DNA of 64,000 nt from Phymatolithon calcareum (GCA_977006965.1 OZ345355.1:372001-436000); one strand, 5' to 3'; shown: positions 10,447 through 21,754, counted from the stretch's first letter. Numbers and translations: made by a program. Notes: generated by a model from the letters alone, not told the origin.

Positions 10447-11500
10447 ACTTTAAAAGCTCCCAGTACCTCAATTTGAGTAACGGGTCAGCTTCTCACTTAG
10501 CACATGTTTTATAATCCTGACTCAGTCTAACGGTAGTTGCTTTTGATCGCCGACTTGGGGAACAAGTATGTCCAAGTTGGATCCCAAAAAGCGACAGTAG
10601 ATTTCGAGGTAACCGAGTCATGCGCTGACTAGAACCTTCAGATATCAGAAGAAGACATAAAGCGGAAAGGTTCTCCATGCGCCTGCTATGGCATACAGAG
10701 CGTCTCGAAGAGAGAGAAAAATATTCTGGTAGAGAGGAGGACAAAGTGGAAGTAACGAAGGAAGCTGAGTGTCTCAAGGAATTTAATGACTTGAGAAAAG
10801 CTTTACCAAAAGCGAAACAGGGAGCAAGGCCGAAGAGGAACCTAAGATGAGAAATAATCGAAATAACTATCAGGAATCTTCTGCTAAAGGGACTGGACGA
10901 CGCGAGATGCCTAAGGCTGATATTTAATAGAGCGCAATTGCGGAGAAAAGCAATACAGGATGAGTATTTGGGTGTCGCAGCGGAAGTTAAAGAAGAAATG
11001 TAGATTTTTATTGAAAAGTTACGAACGCATCTGCTGACGCTTCGGGCAACTTTTCTAGTGCCAAGAGGTTTTGGCTGGATTCTTCCTAAAGTAGAGCTTC
11101 TTTTTTGTTGGTGTAACACGATTCATTGAACTACAAAAAACCACCTCTGGTCTCCATCGGGGCCTCGAGAGGGAAAACCAGCAGTAATTGAGCTGGTTGC
11201 ACTCCAACGCATTTTTTCATCATTGCAGATGGGCCCTGGTGTGGAAGATGAGTGCAAACGACTAACACGTGCAGTTTTCAGTTGAATTAAGGAGGTCATG
11301 AGTGACCAGACTACTCTACATTTGAAAACCGTTCGAAAAGCTAGCCCTGTTACTCCTAGGTGGGGCGTTGGGAGCTTACGAGTAGTGCTACATATTTGGA
11401 ACCTGTTCTTTGAATGAACTCGTAGCGCTCCAACGAGCGCTACGATCCACGAAACTGGACCAAGAGACGGAATATGAATGCGAAAGACTCACTGTTCACC
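10447..11500. mobile_element. LINE patchwork: LINE-A 3' end, ORF2 tails, LINE-B 3' end
   Basis: Four pieces are stacked. At 10447-10500 (-) is a LINE-A 3' terminus. At 10640-10990 (+) a degenerate ORF2 tail is visible in one frame (YSGREED and CLRLIFNRAQLRRKA). At 11000-11160 (-) is a LINE-B 3' end. At 11170-11500 (+) is a LINE-A ORF2 tail in which ELVALQRIF, VMSDQTTLH, KTVRKASPVTPRWG and a second block LNELVALQRALR can be read. The combination 11000-11420 recurs as a unit at 42466-42885, so at least part of the patchwork was copied as a block. All frames are interrupted. Confidence 0.65.
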
Positions 11501-11506
11501 GATAGT

Positions 11507-11890
11507 CTACGAACCAACTTCCAACAGTGTAAGGAAAGGTCTGCCGATTACGTAGAATGCAAACAGGATATTCATGTCGGAAATACGACAGACCTCTTTA
11601 TAAGGGAAAAGACTGTGCTTTAAACGAAAGATCCGGAGAAGAATCAGACGAAATGCAAACACGAATACATTTTTGTGATAGCGAGGTAGGCTTGGAGACT
11701 GCCTGCCTTGACAGACTTTAGAAAGATCTGCCGTTTTATTCGAAACACAAAACCGAAATTTTGGCGACCTTGCTTTCACGGCGTCCAACGTTTTATCTCC
11801 CCAGAGAAGGCGAGCAGTGTCGCGCTTCTCCTTGCAAGAATTCCCGGACACCGTCCTGTAACTCTTAGGAACCTCCTCCCGGACAAGCAC
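11507..11890 (-). pseudogene. Fragment of a membrane-protein family member
   Basis: The segment at 11671-11522 encodes a stretch identical at about 32 of 50 positions to residues 293-342 of the 445-aa membrane protein at 14909-16246: both have NVFVFxFRLILL, then FPY, VCR, MN and AFYVxGxPFL. The amino-terminal side carries LLWGDKTLDAV, which resembles FEWGDKTWDFV in the membrane protein at 54754-56244. There is no convincing start or end, and the surrounding DNA is LINE-derived, so it is probably a relic paralogue. It is the only sequence in the window that shows features of both intact family candidates, which argues they belong to one family. Function unknown. Confidence 0.65.
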
Positions 11891-12199
11891 CGCTTGCCGG
11901 AGAACTTAGTATCCCACGTTTAGTATCTGGATACTATGTTGCTGGTGCTTGAAGAGCGAGCTTCTTCAAGCAACGAAAAGTTCACCTCAAGCGCCATAAG
12001 TAGATATAACTTTAGAAGCCTGAATAATGCGGGACTCGGCGTATTGCGCAGCAATGTCCATGTCGCGTTCTTGGGCTTTTGAAAAAGTCAGCGACATTAG
12101 CTGTGCGCGACCCGCTATCTGATGAGCAAATGATCAAGTCTGTCCATATCATATTTTGCTCTTGATAGTACTGTACACAAGTGAGGTTATGATTTGGAC

Positions 12200-12770
12200 G
12201 ACTCGAGCACGACCACCACTTCGATATCTTCCGAGGCGGAATGGATTGCGGTATTCCATTCTTGTTGACGACTGTTTTCAGGACAGCCGCGTCCTGTTTT
12301 CGATACGATGAATCGCTAGGGAGGAAACAACGAAAGTTCCGCCCTGGGCTCTGTTGCTGGATCTTTCAAGTTGCGCGAAGCTATGGGATACGCCGATTGT
12401 CTGAGACGGTAGCCGCATCCGTCCAGATCACACTTTTGCCCTTGACGCTGTATCAGCGGGGTTGGATATGGATGATGCGAGAGCAAACACGACTTCGAGA
12501 TCGTTCGGGATGTACAGCGCTGCGAATCCACCGCGCTTGGCGCAGTACCTCGGTCTGTTGCTGGAGTCACCGAGTTGCTGGAGGAAAGGGGTTTCTTCGG
12601 TGAGTTCAGTCCCGCTTCTCAGCCTGTCCGTCCAAACAGACGATACTCGAGTCCGTCCATATCACAATTTTTCCCCTGATGGTACATCAGCGGGGTTGGA
12701 TTTAGACGACGCATGGACAAACACGACTTCAAGGTCGTTTCGCGAAGCAGAGCGCTGCGAATCACCACAT
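12200..12770 (-). repeat. Imperfect direct repeats of about 115 bp with coding-like pattern
   Basis: Copies at about 12418-12535 and 12651-12765 share ATCAGCGGGGTTGG, AACACGACTTC and GCGCTGCGAATC. A weaker third copy is near 12200-12240. On the minus strand two copies read DLEVVF then ASS, SNPAD, which suggests a duplicated coding segment of an unidentified, now broken, protein. I cannot name the family. Confidence 0.5.
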
Positions 12771-13985
12771 TTGATGCAGAAAGGGTGGGGAGACAGACAT
12801 CCCCGTCGTAATAGCGGCGATTGATGCGGATGAGTCGCTGAGCATAGCAATGCGACAACCATGGGCACCGCGTGTAACCGCCCAACGAAGAGTCAAGATG
12901 ATAGCTTCTGCCTGCCGGACGTTGATGTGGGCTTGCATTCACTACGTGCGAGAGAAAGCGGTATTCCCTTCGCAAGGGGCCACGGACTCGCTCAACTAAA
13001 CAAAAACAAAACAAAAACATAATAAAAACCAAAAATTAACAAAAAAAAGTGGGCTGCCAACTCGAAAAGCTCACGTGTCTAGCCTCCGCCGAGAAATCAG
13101 ATATCGCACGAGTCCTTGCGGGGACAGCCGGTGTACCAAAAAGCTGCTCACGCTGTTCGCTGCCTTACGCGCAGTTCACGTCTCGGTTCAGGCACGTTCC
13201 GAATTGCGTGCCTCCATGTGAACGCGTCTGCAAGCTTGCGATGCGTGTGCTGGAGATCAAGGTTTCTTCGGCGTCCTGTTTGATATAGAGATTTCGGTCG
13301 GCGAGGCTCGGACTCTGGAGCAGTTGCTGGTGACTGTGCGCGCCGGTGAGACTGTCGAGAAAGCTTTCGACTCTGCGCTGCGTGCAGCCGCGTTTCCAAC
13401 CGCCGCCGGATATATGCCCCTGTGCATGTGACGACAGAGTCTCGGCCTGTCGCAGCGCAGCGCCGGGTGGCGCAACCTGATGAGAGGGTTGCATGGAAAG
13501 CGTCCAGAAGGCGTCCTTGGCCCGGTCGTCACGCGCCTAAGGGTTCTTCCAGGCGGCCACCGGTTGTGGCGCCCAGGCGCTGTCGGGCGACTTCGGTTGT
13601 CGCGGGAGCGTCTTAACGCGTGGCGGCTTCTCGAATGCCGCTAGTTGCGGCTCGAGACGGTGTCGAACGACCTGGCTCGGCACGGGGATCCTTCGCGCGT
13701 CGCCGCTCCTTGACTGGCACTGGTTGCGGCTCCAAGACAGTCATTAGCGATGTCGATCAATGCCCGGATGTCATCGCGCGGGGTCACTTTCCCGCTGCCG
13801 CCGGATGTGTCGCCGCGATATAACAATGGGTATCGATTCATGCGGGGCACCGGCGGTAGTTGTCTTGTAGTGGCGTGTATGCCATCATCGGTGGTCTGCA
13901 CGCAATGTATGATCTCAAGAGGTCGGTGATGGCAGGATTGATGTGGGCAAATCTGAGAAGATCGCCATACCTCCGTACCGTCTCT
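12771..13985. other. GC-rich degenerate stretch, no gene recognised
   Basis: Composition is markedly more GC-rich than the neighbours, with many CG dinucleotides and short open frames on both strands. A motif CCGCCGGATNTNTCGCC-like recurs near 13400 and 13800. It may be the body of a decayed retroelement, but no polymerase, protease or integrase motif was found. Confidence 0.4.
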
Positions 13986-13989
13986 GGCC

Positions 13990-14420
13990 TTGCTGCTCCG
14001 ACAAAGGATGTTCTTCGAAAAGGGTATTATGGCATGCGGACCTGTTACTCTACCTGTGAGGATTTGGGAGCTTTTAAAATAAAATCGCCACAGGTGCCCT
14101 GAAACTACCCTTGATCAGCTTGCCGCAGAATGTTGCTTACTGGTGGCAGGTTTTCAAGATGGTTCCGTTGATTACGACCCTATATGCAAGGCTTGCTCAG
14201 TGGGAACCAAGGAGACCGTTGGGCATCTACTCCTAGGCTGTAGTGAACAGACTGTATCAAGACGCCAGACTATTGGCAGATTTGTCACCAAAACGGTAGA
14301 GCAAAATTTGCAATGAGAAACCGCTCGAAGTACTCAAATCTGAGAACAATGAGGATCTGCTTGAAAACATCTCCAAGAGCTAACGTAAGTTAGCGTTTTC
14401 TGTAATAAAAGAAAGAAATA
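13990..14420 (+). mobile_element. LINE 3' pieces, one with an HC-type zinc knuckle
   Basis: A LINE-A 3' end lies at about 14040-14085 (TTGGGAGCTTTTAAAATAAAA). It is followed at 14105-14260 by a different LINE tail encoding CKACSVGTKETVGHLLLGC, the Cys-x2-Cys...His-x4-Cys knuckle known from the end of many CR1/Jockey/I-type ORF2 proteins. Stops follow, and the element ends at about 14400-14420 in TAATAAAAGAAAGAAATAAAG. The knuckle frame is not joined to any polymerase here. Confidence 0.6.
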
Positions 14421-14908
14421 AAGAAAATGAAATCAATTTTCTTGGAAGGGAAGTTTATCGGGAATATCAGGATTGATGACAGGAAAGAGGTGGATTTTGG
14501 TTGCATGCGCGCGCCGTTCATTACAGTTTACATGCGCTGTTGAATAGGATATATGCAATGGGTGGCAAATTACAACGTGGTGTGCTGGACTGCGCGCAAA
14601 GTGCATCAGAGCCTATGTAAGCGGAGCCAGGGTCGAGGCCGAAATAAAGAAGCCTTCCAATTAGAAGGGGGGTACTGTGCATTACTCCTGCCAATGTAAT
14701 CCTCTGGAAGATCTAAATGAGGCGAATCACATTGTTAGCTTACACGTTGTTTTTTTCTACGCCATGAAGTTTTCGGCAGAGAAAGTTGCATTGTTGCCAT
14801 TCTCAAGAATTGATTAAATTGCTTGACGCAGACGAATGTATACTATCTTTAATGCACATTGTTCGCCATTGCCAATCCCCTCACGTCCTGCGCTACGACT
14901 ACAACTCA

Positions 14909-16246
14909 ATGTCGCCCAAAGTCCAAGGAAGGATTTACGTCTTCTTGACCCTGGCTTTGATAGTGAACTACTGTTTCGCACTTCATCCCGCTCGCGGACC
15001 CAAACGGTATTACTCTGCAACATGTTCGTCAAAACAGTCTCCTCTCTGTACGAACGAAGGGACCGCCGATATGTGCCTCCACCACGTGACACTGAAGGCT
15101 AGAGCAGAGTGTTTGCAACACGCGCTTGAGGCGTATTATGGGCGCGACATTTCTGAGACATGTCCCAATCTTTCTGTCCTTCTCGCAAGTGCGCAATGCC
15201 GAGATTGTCCCTGGGATCGAATTAACGTCCCCAATCTGTTAGCTTCCAATGTCGAGAAACTGCCGCTTTCAGAAGAATTCTTTCATACAGCCAAAGAGAC
15301 ATGTTCGGTTGCGAATCACGTCTTCAAGTTCTCGAGCTGGTATGCACTTGAACTGCGGACCTATACGTTGCCTATGCTGGCCGGTTTGCTGCTGCTTGTC
15401 TTAGCAGGATTCTTGAAGGAGTTTACTGGAAGGGATGCCGTCTCAAAACCTGTATGGATCTTCGGAAGAGAATTGCCTGAATGGCTACATTTAGGAATTC
15501 TCTGGGTATTGCTATTCGCCATAGTGGTGACTCTTTCCTTTTCGGAGGACTTGTTCACCTATTGCGAGTCTGTAACCACATTTTTGACTCAGCGGCAAAT
15601 AAGATCTGTTGCTGAAGCAGCGACATTAGCTTATTCGTTTTCTCGTTGTTTGTGCCTCCCGGCACGATCGAAACTCTGCAGTCTTCATGAAGATCAACAA
15701 CGTGACGGTGTTTCAGTCTCAAGCTGGTATTCATCTGCATTACGGAAGTCAGGAGAGCAGCCGAAATGGCTTTTTGTACTTTCAAATGTATTCGTGTTTG
15801 GATTTCGTCTGATTCTTCTCGGAATCTTTCTTTTCGAGCACAGGCCTTTTCCGTATCAAGATGTATGTCGCGTCTACTACATGAATTTCCTGTATGCGTT
15901 CTACGTACTCGGCAAACCTTTCCTTGCACTTATGGCAGTTGTTGTGTACACAACTGGTGCTCAACAATGCCCGGCGCGATTTCGCGCCCGCTTTTATTTC
16001 CTACTTGTCATTCTCATTTTCAGCGTACTGCTTTTGTCGACGACTGGATATCATGCTTTCACAGAATCAAGCTTTTTGCCCGGAATGTACCTACCGGAGC
16101 TCGTATATAGCTACCTGAGTGAAATTCATGCCATCATGGTATGTTTGTTAGGCATTTTCGAGCCACTTCGAACAGGCATATCACCAGAAAGTGGTTTGTT
16201 TCGTTGGCCTTTGAGGCGGCGAAGCAAACACGGCACATTGGGGTAA
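14909..16246 (+). CDS. Multi-pass membrane protein with signal peptide, 445 aa, orphan family
   Basis: Intact uninterrupted frame. I prefer the ATG at 14909 because it gives a signal peptide (residues about 8-25, hydrophobic IYVFLTLALIV); the frame is open further upstream without a better ATG. Residues about 26-148 are cysteine-rich and probably extracytoplasmic (about ten Cys, including a CRDCPW box). Six hydrophobic segments follow: about 152-170, 192-210, 287-309, 322-346, 361-380 and 396-418, then a basic tail. A short motif WIFGRELPEW (183-192) precedes the second segment, and a similar WIFGRKF occurs in the 54.8-56.2 kb protein. A fragment at 11.5 kb is 64% identical to residues 293-342. 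No known transporter or receptor signature was recognised. Exons upstream cannot be excluded. Confidence 0.75.
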   Translation: MSPKVQGRIYVFLTLALIVNYCFALHPARGPKRYYSATCSSKQSPLCTNEGTADMCLHHVTLKARAECLQHALEAYYGRDISETCPNLSVLLASAQCRDCPWDRINVPNLLASNVEKLPLSEEFFHTAKETCSVANHVFKFSSWYALELRTYTLPMLAGLLLLVLAGFLKEFTGRDAVSKPVWIFGRELPEWLHLGILWVLLFAIVVTLSFSEDLFTYCESVTTFLTQRQIRSVAEAATLAYSFSRCLCLPARSKLCSLHEDQQRDGVSVSSWYSSALRKSGEQPKWLFVLSNVFVFGFRLILLGIFLFEHRPFPYQDVCRVYYMNFLYAFYVLGKPFLALMAVVVYTTGAQQCPARFRARFYFLLVILIFSVLLLSTTGYHAFTESSFLPGMYLPELVYSYLSEIHAIMVCLLGIFEPLRTGISPESGLFRWPLRRRSKHGTLG

Positions 16247-16598
16247 TCGATACTTTGCACACGAACTTCCACATCAATGCCCAAAATTCTCTCAAACGTT
16301 CTGAGAATCACGGTTGACATACTATTTTTCATAATTATATTCTTTAATTCGTTGATGCGATCGTTTTGCGCGTATTTCCAATGCTGCCTCTGCACACTCG
16401 TGAAAACTTTCTACAGAGCTCCGCCCTCTGATTCTTGGCGATAATCGTGTCCAGTTCGCAAATTTTTGCGACATCCCACGCCTCTGACGAGGCGTGACGC
16501 CGTCTACAGGTCTTGTGCGTTAATTTAGATAAACAACTAAGTTACTACTTTATCTCAATTCTTTCTAAATTAGGATAGGAGAGTAGCTTAATTGGACT

Positions 16599-16708
16599 GG
16601 GCCTGGTTGCTGAGCGGCACTGTGGAGTGCGTGTGAAGAAAATATGCTCAGACAAGGGCGGGGACGCAAGGGAAAATACAATTCAAGCGAGCCCAGCGAA
16701 AACTAATC
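16599..16708 (+). repeat. Dispersed short repeat, copy 1 (possible SINE)
   Basis: About 110 bp, nearly repeated at 17762-17873 in the same orientation (roughly 88% by eye). Both carry TGCTGAGCGGC or TGGCTGAGCGGC near the start, resembling an RNA polymerase III A box, and ATTCAAGCGAGCCC near the end, a poor B-box match. Both finish AGCGAAAACTAATC. A tRNA-Leu/Ser-like origin is a guess. Confidence 0.6.
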
Positions 16709-17761
16709 GTCATAATAAATCTCGCTGCCTTAACCGGCATTGCTTTTTGCCATTCAATTATTTTGTTATTTGAAGAGCTCGCTTTTCATGAGTGAAAATC
16801 TTGTGAACCGCATAGCGAATATGCCGACCGTGGATACAGCCGGGCTGATCGCGCACGCTGACCTCCTTCAAGCACCGACACTGTTGGCACTTACCGACAC
16901 TACCAGCAACGGCATTCAAGGTGTGCGACCGACACTGCGCTCAGCGAAATTCTTCCCGTTGCAAGTTTATTTTACTCGTTATTTATCCGCGCCAGTCCTG
17001 CCCGTGTCTGGCCTGGAGGTATATCTTTCTCTTCTCTCCGCCCACCCACGACCTTCCCAACGAACACATCTCGACTGCATGCCTTTCTCTTTGTCTTTTG
17101 TCCTACATGGTGACAAGCCGTAATCAAGGGCTTCTGCGGAAGTCTCTAGGGAAAACCTAACATCTTGGAGCTTGTACAAAAAGCATCAAATTTGTTTGCT
17201 TGAAGCTTTCTGATAATTGTCCGATCATGTTTGCGTTTTCTGCAGCACGCAAGCAGGTGGAATTTGCAAGCACGATTCGGGACCGACGCAACAAGGTCCC
17301 GTAGGACTTGACGCGCTGGTAAAATTTGGTACGCGATTAGTCCTTCCGTGGTTCTACTGCTAGAAAGGACTCCTTGGTGACCGCTTTGAAAAAGTAAAGA
17401 AAACCAATTTTCCTTTATCAACAGCGTACATTCTTGGACTTCAAATTTCGTGTGGAGTTTACTCACCCGCCCTTCACAATCTTGTCCAGGTCATGCTTAG
17501 AGAGATCGGCAACATTGCAAAATAATCAACGTCGACTTTTCTACTTTCGCTCAAGAGGTAAAATGGCAATACATTGCGGAAATAGTGACGTAGGGAAAGA
17601 AATACATGCTGCAGACAACGAATCAGCGAAAAGTCTATGGAACATTGGGAAAAATGTAGTATGAGTCATGTCCATCGGGTGTGCACTTTAGGGAAGCCCT
17701 GCGGACACAGCAAATTGTTTGCAGGGACACGAGCGCTTGGCAAGTCGCCACTGTGCTATGA

Positions 17762-17873
17762 CTGGGCCCCGTGGCTGAGCGGCGCTGTGGAGTATGTGTG
17801 AAGAAAACATGCCGAGACAAGGGCGGGGACGCACATGAAAATACCATTCAAGCGAGCCCAGCGAAAACTAATC
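17762..17873 (+). repeat. Dispersed short repeat, copy 2 (possible SINE)
   Basis: Partner of the copy at 16599-16708. This copy has the better A-box-like sequence, GTGGCTGAGCGG. Terminal target duplications were not identified. Confidence 0.6.
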
Positions 17874-17939
17874 AGACAAGGAGAGCTCTAATTGTCATTA
17901 CATCCATTCCATTCCACAAATCTCCTCTATATTTCGCAT

Positions 17940-19020
17940 GAAAAAGAAGAAAAGTTGATTTTGATTAAGTTCAAAACGCATCTGCTGACGCTTGTTTTTC
18001 ACATGAGGATCAACCCTGCTGTACTTTTTTAGAACGTGTGACACTGGCTGACAGCCCGAAATGAATTCTCTAACATCTCTGCAGGATGAAAATTCAGATG
18101 AAGTATCAGAAGCCGTCACGCGCAGTGCAAAGACATACTGTCAACAACAACGATTGTTTTTGTAGACGCGAGAAAACACGAGCTGATTTCACGTAACTAG
18201 CGAAAGTAAATGTGAGCTTGGACCGATAAATATTTAATAGTTCATCTAAAATTGAGCATTTTCAGCGCTCATATCACTTTCATTAAAACTCAGTTCTATT
18301 GGTCAGATGATCTTCCAAACCCGGTCAACCTTCAACTTATAAAACCTGATGCGGGAAAAATAAGTTGGAAGCTTAAATTCGATTGTTTATTCTGATGTGA
18401 TGAGGATTTTATAAGTTGTAAATCACTACATTATTCCTCGGAGAGGAGAGAAATATAAGATAGATTTTCTCAAGAATTTGAGAAGGGGAAGAGGAAAAAA
18501 TAAGTTTTTTCTCACTTCATTTTTGTGCAGAGGATGGATGGATTTCTGTTTTATTGAAGCTCCCTTAGTCAATTATCATTGCACCTGAGAGACTTTTCGT
18601 TGCGATACAATCCTTCGCTTATGTTTTCATTTTGATTTCGGACATTTTCTTTGGACGGTATCAACTGCCATTTCCAGCATCTCTTTTTGAATATCGGAAA
18701 GTCGTTGCTTGGGCATTAAGTTTGAGATAACTGTGAGAGCTTCATCGAGTTCGGAATCTTCGTTTCTTGATTGTTCTTGCCAGGGATATGGGAAGCGGTG
18801 AAATAACCAGTGCGTGCAAAGAAGCCTGTTGTAGCGCCCGCTGTTATGTCGCTGTCCCAAGGCGGTCTCTTTTTCCTCTCGCGACTGTACGCCGCACAAC
18901 TGTGATCTCGATAGTCATGCTGCTCGTAGTAGGTGATCTGTTGGGCCATACTTGCACGTGTCTCTCGTGTGTCTATGCGCTGCATCGCTGTCTTTTGCGT
19001 AGGTTGTAGTATATAAGCTA
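17940..19020. other. LINE-B 3' remnant and AT-rich DNA, no gene
   Basis: A short LINE-B 3' end (minus strand) is at about 17950-17997, with ACGCATCTGCTGACGCTT. The remainder to 18540 is AT-rich. At 18627-18985 (-) two overlapping frames hold a weak RNase-H-like phrase, HIPGKNNQ, not enough for a call. Confidence 0.45.
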
Positions 19021-19488
19021 GTTAGTTCCTTCCTCTGAGTAAAGGAAGGTGGGGGGAGTTCTGGATTTCGGCTCGATTGCTTGGATCAAGCACGCGCAAT
19101 GTTCGCCTGACAGTCCCTTCGACCACGCGGAGTCGGAGCTCTTCCCAACCTTCTTGGACGCAACCGTTTCGGCGCGCAAGCCAGTGCGTCGACAACCGCG
19201 TTCAAGTTCCCCTTTCCCTTTTTCGTGCGTCCGTGCGAAGGTCGACGGCCAAGCCATGGTCGCCGCCTAAAGACGGCGTCGTTTTCTCCTTCCTTTCTCT
19301 TTTTCCTTTCGTCATGTCGTAAGCGGCGCAGTGGACGTCCGTTCGACTAGTCTCCACACTTATTCTTCTCCGTTTCCTCGAAGGCCCGCGCTCGTGTTCG
19401 TCCGCACGATCGCTGGAGTTACCGTATGGCAATCTTGCCCGTTTTGTGTTGCAAGTTGCGCTTATCATCTGGACCTAAGTGCTCCTCA

Positions 19489-19735
19489 CGTCGAGCTTCC
19501 GAGGCCCTGTTCGGCGTAGCCTCGCCCTCGTATCTCATCCATGCGACCGCTTGTGTTCCCGCAAAGCTGTGGAGTGTCCTCCGTGACCTGCATTACCGAC
19601 TTCGCCCTGGTTCAAGTCGCGTCTATCTCTATTCACCCTCATCTACCTCGTCAAGCTTCTGAAGCCCTGTTCGGCGTAGCCTTGCGCTCGTGTTCTACGT
19701 TCACGACCGCTTGCGTTCCCGCAAAGCCATGGAGT
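19489..19735 (+). repeat. 87-bp direct repeat, period 160 bp
   Basis: Copies at 19489-19575 and 19649-19735 share CCCTGTTCGGCGTAGCC and CGTTCCCGCAAAGC. They adjoin the 3' side of the minus-strand LINE ORF that ends at 19737, so they are probably tandem repeats in its 3' untranslated region. Confidence 0.75.
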
Positions 19736-19736
19736 A

Positions 19737-21488
19737 CTACGATGGTGGACGCCTATTTTGTCCGCTGGTCTGGAGGTTTTGTTTGCTTGTCTTTCTTTCC
19801 TTCTCTTTTGTCTTGTCTCTCCCGCTCTTTTCGTCTCTCTCCTCTCTTGGGCTTTTCTCTCCCATGTGGCGTCGGGTTCTTTGGAGCCTGGCGCTACACC
19901 TGTGCTTCGCTTTTTTGAGGGTGAGGAATGGTAGTAGTTCGTTCTTGATGGGCTGAGGAGGGCGCCGGCCCTCCCGTCCTGTGGCTTTCGAAGGGAGACA
20001 TGCTTCCCATTCTTCTTTTGCGTTCTTCAGCGTTCTTGTGTTTACGCTTGTCGTAGCGTCTAGGGTGCGTGCAAATTCCTCTGTAGAGGTACATAGAAGA
20101 GCTTTGTGAAGCATATCGTTTGTCGCGTTCAATATTGCCAGTCGTGTTGTGCCCTTGGGAAGCTCAAGTGCCTGTTTTCTTCGAAATTTCTGTGCTGTTA
20201 TGAACTTGGAGCTCAAATGCGCTTGGCGTAGTTGAATGGATTCCAGGCGGCATATTCCTCGAAAGCGGGCCTGCATATTCTTGCACCAGGTTCCGAACAT
20301 TCTAGAGAACAGGTTACTCTCCAGGTTACTCTCTAGGGCGTCCTGTGCATGAAGGATGTTACGCGTCAGATCTGCGAACGGGAGAAGATACTCTGTCATT
20401 GGACGGACGAGCGCCTTATATAATCTTAAACATGTCGAGGGTGCGAACCCTTTACCGTGGAGTCCGATGTTTCCTAGAACCATCAGTCGATTCTGTGCAG
20501 CATCTATTCTGGAAAGCGTAGAGGTTTCTGTGACGCCGTTCGAAGATATGGAGATGCCCAGGTATGTAGTTTCGGACACAGTCTCGATTTCTTTTCTTGC
20601 AAGAACGAATTTGAAGCTTTCGTTTGCACCATTGGGAGTTATGACGCAACTCTTCCCGACATTTGTATTACAGTCCATCTCGGTAGAGGCGGCCCAGTCC
20701 GAGGCGATGTCCAGGAGCAACTGAAGCCCTATTGGGGAAAAAGCGCGAAGTGTGACGTCGTCCGCGAGAAACGTGGCCGGGCTTTTAGAATAATGAAACG
20801 GAATTCTTGACAAGCTCTCAGCAAGAACGTCCATGAAGATATTATATAGCGCCGGTGATAATGGTGATCCTTGTGGGACCCCTTTGTTGATTACAAACCG
20901 ATTATTTCGGTCATCCGTAGGAGTATAGATCATGCTGGGTTGGAGAAAGTACATAACCCATGAGACCAGTGTTGCAGGAAGCCTCTTCTTGAGTAGTCGA
21001 GATAGAACGTGTCTTGGCATGGTGTCGAAAGCCTTCGAAAGGTCGAGAACGGCAATGTTCCTGTGACCATTTTTGATTGCCGCAATAGTGTGCAATACGG
21101 CATCCGGGCATCCAGAGCCCTTCCTGAAGCCAGTTTGGATCTTATTGAAGCCGTAGTGTTTTCTCAGGATTTTATCCAGTGCGCTCTCTATGATTTTCCT
21201 TGTATGCGATAGAAGGGCTATCGGTCTGTAGTTTGCGGGGTCTCTTGGGTCGCCTTTCTTGTAGAACGGGAGAAGCTTGATCAAGTTCCAGAGGCTGGGG
21301 GTTTCTTTCACGCGACCACATGCCCTCCAGAGGGATATGATAAGTTTCGCAGATAGCTCAGGCGAGGCTTGGAACATTTCTGAGAAAATTCCATCGACTC
21401 CAGCGGCTTTTCGTTTTGGGGCCCGATGAATGGCCGCTGCAATTTCACCCTCTAGTTCTGGGGTGACGTCAAAAGCTAGTTTCTCCAT
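19737..21488 (-). CDS. LINE reverse transcriptase, longest intact ORF of the class (583 aa)
   Basis: One open frame with the complete polymerase core of a non-LTR retrotransposon. Blocks in order: a start block with KRKAAGVDGI (about 25-34), LPFYKKGDPRDPANYRPIAL, GFRKGSGCPD, block A VLDLSKAFDTMPR, block B GVPQGSPLSPALYNIFMD, block C FLADDVTL with the catalytic Asp pair, TYLGISISSNG, and LYKALVRPMTEY. The C terminus is basic (KKAKHRCSARLQRTRRH) and ends in a lysine-rich tail. Block C has Leu where most LINEs have Phe or Tyr before ADD. A duplicated LESN element near residue 395 reflects a 12-base tandem repeat. No endonuclease lies upstream, so the copy is 5'-truncated and probably not mobile alone, but the frame is undamaged, which suggests a recent insertion. 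Confidence 0.88.
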   Translation of the reverse strand: MEKLAFDVTPELEGEIAAAIHRAPKRKAAGVDGIFSEMFQASPELSAKLIISLWRACGRVKETPSLWNLIKLLPFYKKGDPRDPANYRPIALLSHTRKIIESALDKILRKHYGFNKIQTGFRKGSGCPDAVLHTIAAIKNGHRNIAVLDLSKAFDTMPRHVLSRLLKKRLPATLVSWVMYFLQPSMIYTPTDDRNNRFVINKGVPQGSPLSPALYNIFMDVLAESLSRIPFHYSKSPATFLADDVTLRAFSPIGLQLLLDIASDWAASTEMDCNTNVGKSCVITPNGANESFKFVLARKEIETVSETTYLGISISSNGVTETSTLSRIDAAQNRLMVLGNIGLHGKGFAPSTCLRLYKALVRPMTEYLLPFADLTRNILHAQDALESNLESNLFSRMFGTWCKNMQARFRGICRLESIQLRQAHLSSKFITAQKFRRKQALELPKGTTRLAILNATNDMLHKALLCTSTEEFARTLDATTSVNTRTLKNAKEEWEACLPSKATGREGRRPPQPIKNELLPFLTLKKAKHRCSARLQRTRRHMGEKSPREERDEKSGRDKTKEKERKTSKQNLQTSGQNRRPPS

Positions 21489-21754
21489 CTCATGGTCTTC
21501 GTTTTGTGCAGAGGTAAGAACTAAATAAGTTAGTTTTTTCTAATATTTTGAAGACATGAACAGAAAACGACAACAGTCTGGGCATGGACCGCTTTACCAT
21601 CGTTTCGGTTCGTAGTGGTCCAGTGAAAGAGTCATTTTTGAACTTTATGTGGGAGCTTCCATTGGCAACAAAACTTGCACTTTTCAAAACGGCGTGTTTT
21701 CTCGCGTCTACAAAACCAAGTCGTATGTGTACCGTAAGCCGGGATTACAAACGT

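Noticed and set aside
10493-11119. Minus-strand 208-codon frame
   Set aside because: Shadow of plus-strand LINE ORF2 remnants and of the antisense of a LINE-B end.
16126-16395. Minus-strand frame overlapping the end of the 445-aa membrane protein
   Set aside because: Overlaps a well-supported gene on the other strand and shows no motif; likely chance.
16789-17123. Possible 112-aa protein starting at ATG 16789
   Set aside because: Composition is plausible, but no homologous motif, signal or repeat support was found and it lies between copies of a dispersed repeat.
18627-18985. RNase H of a DIRS or Gypsy-like element (phrase ASHIPGKNNQ)
   Set aside because: Only one weak phrase, split over two frames, with no neighbouring RT, integrase or recombinase.
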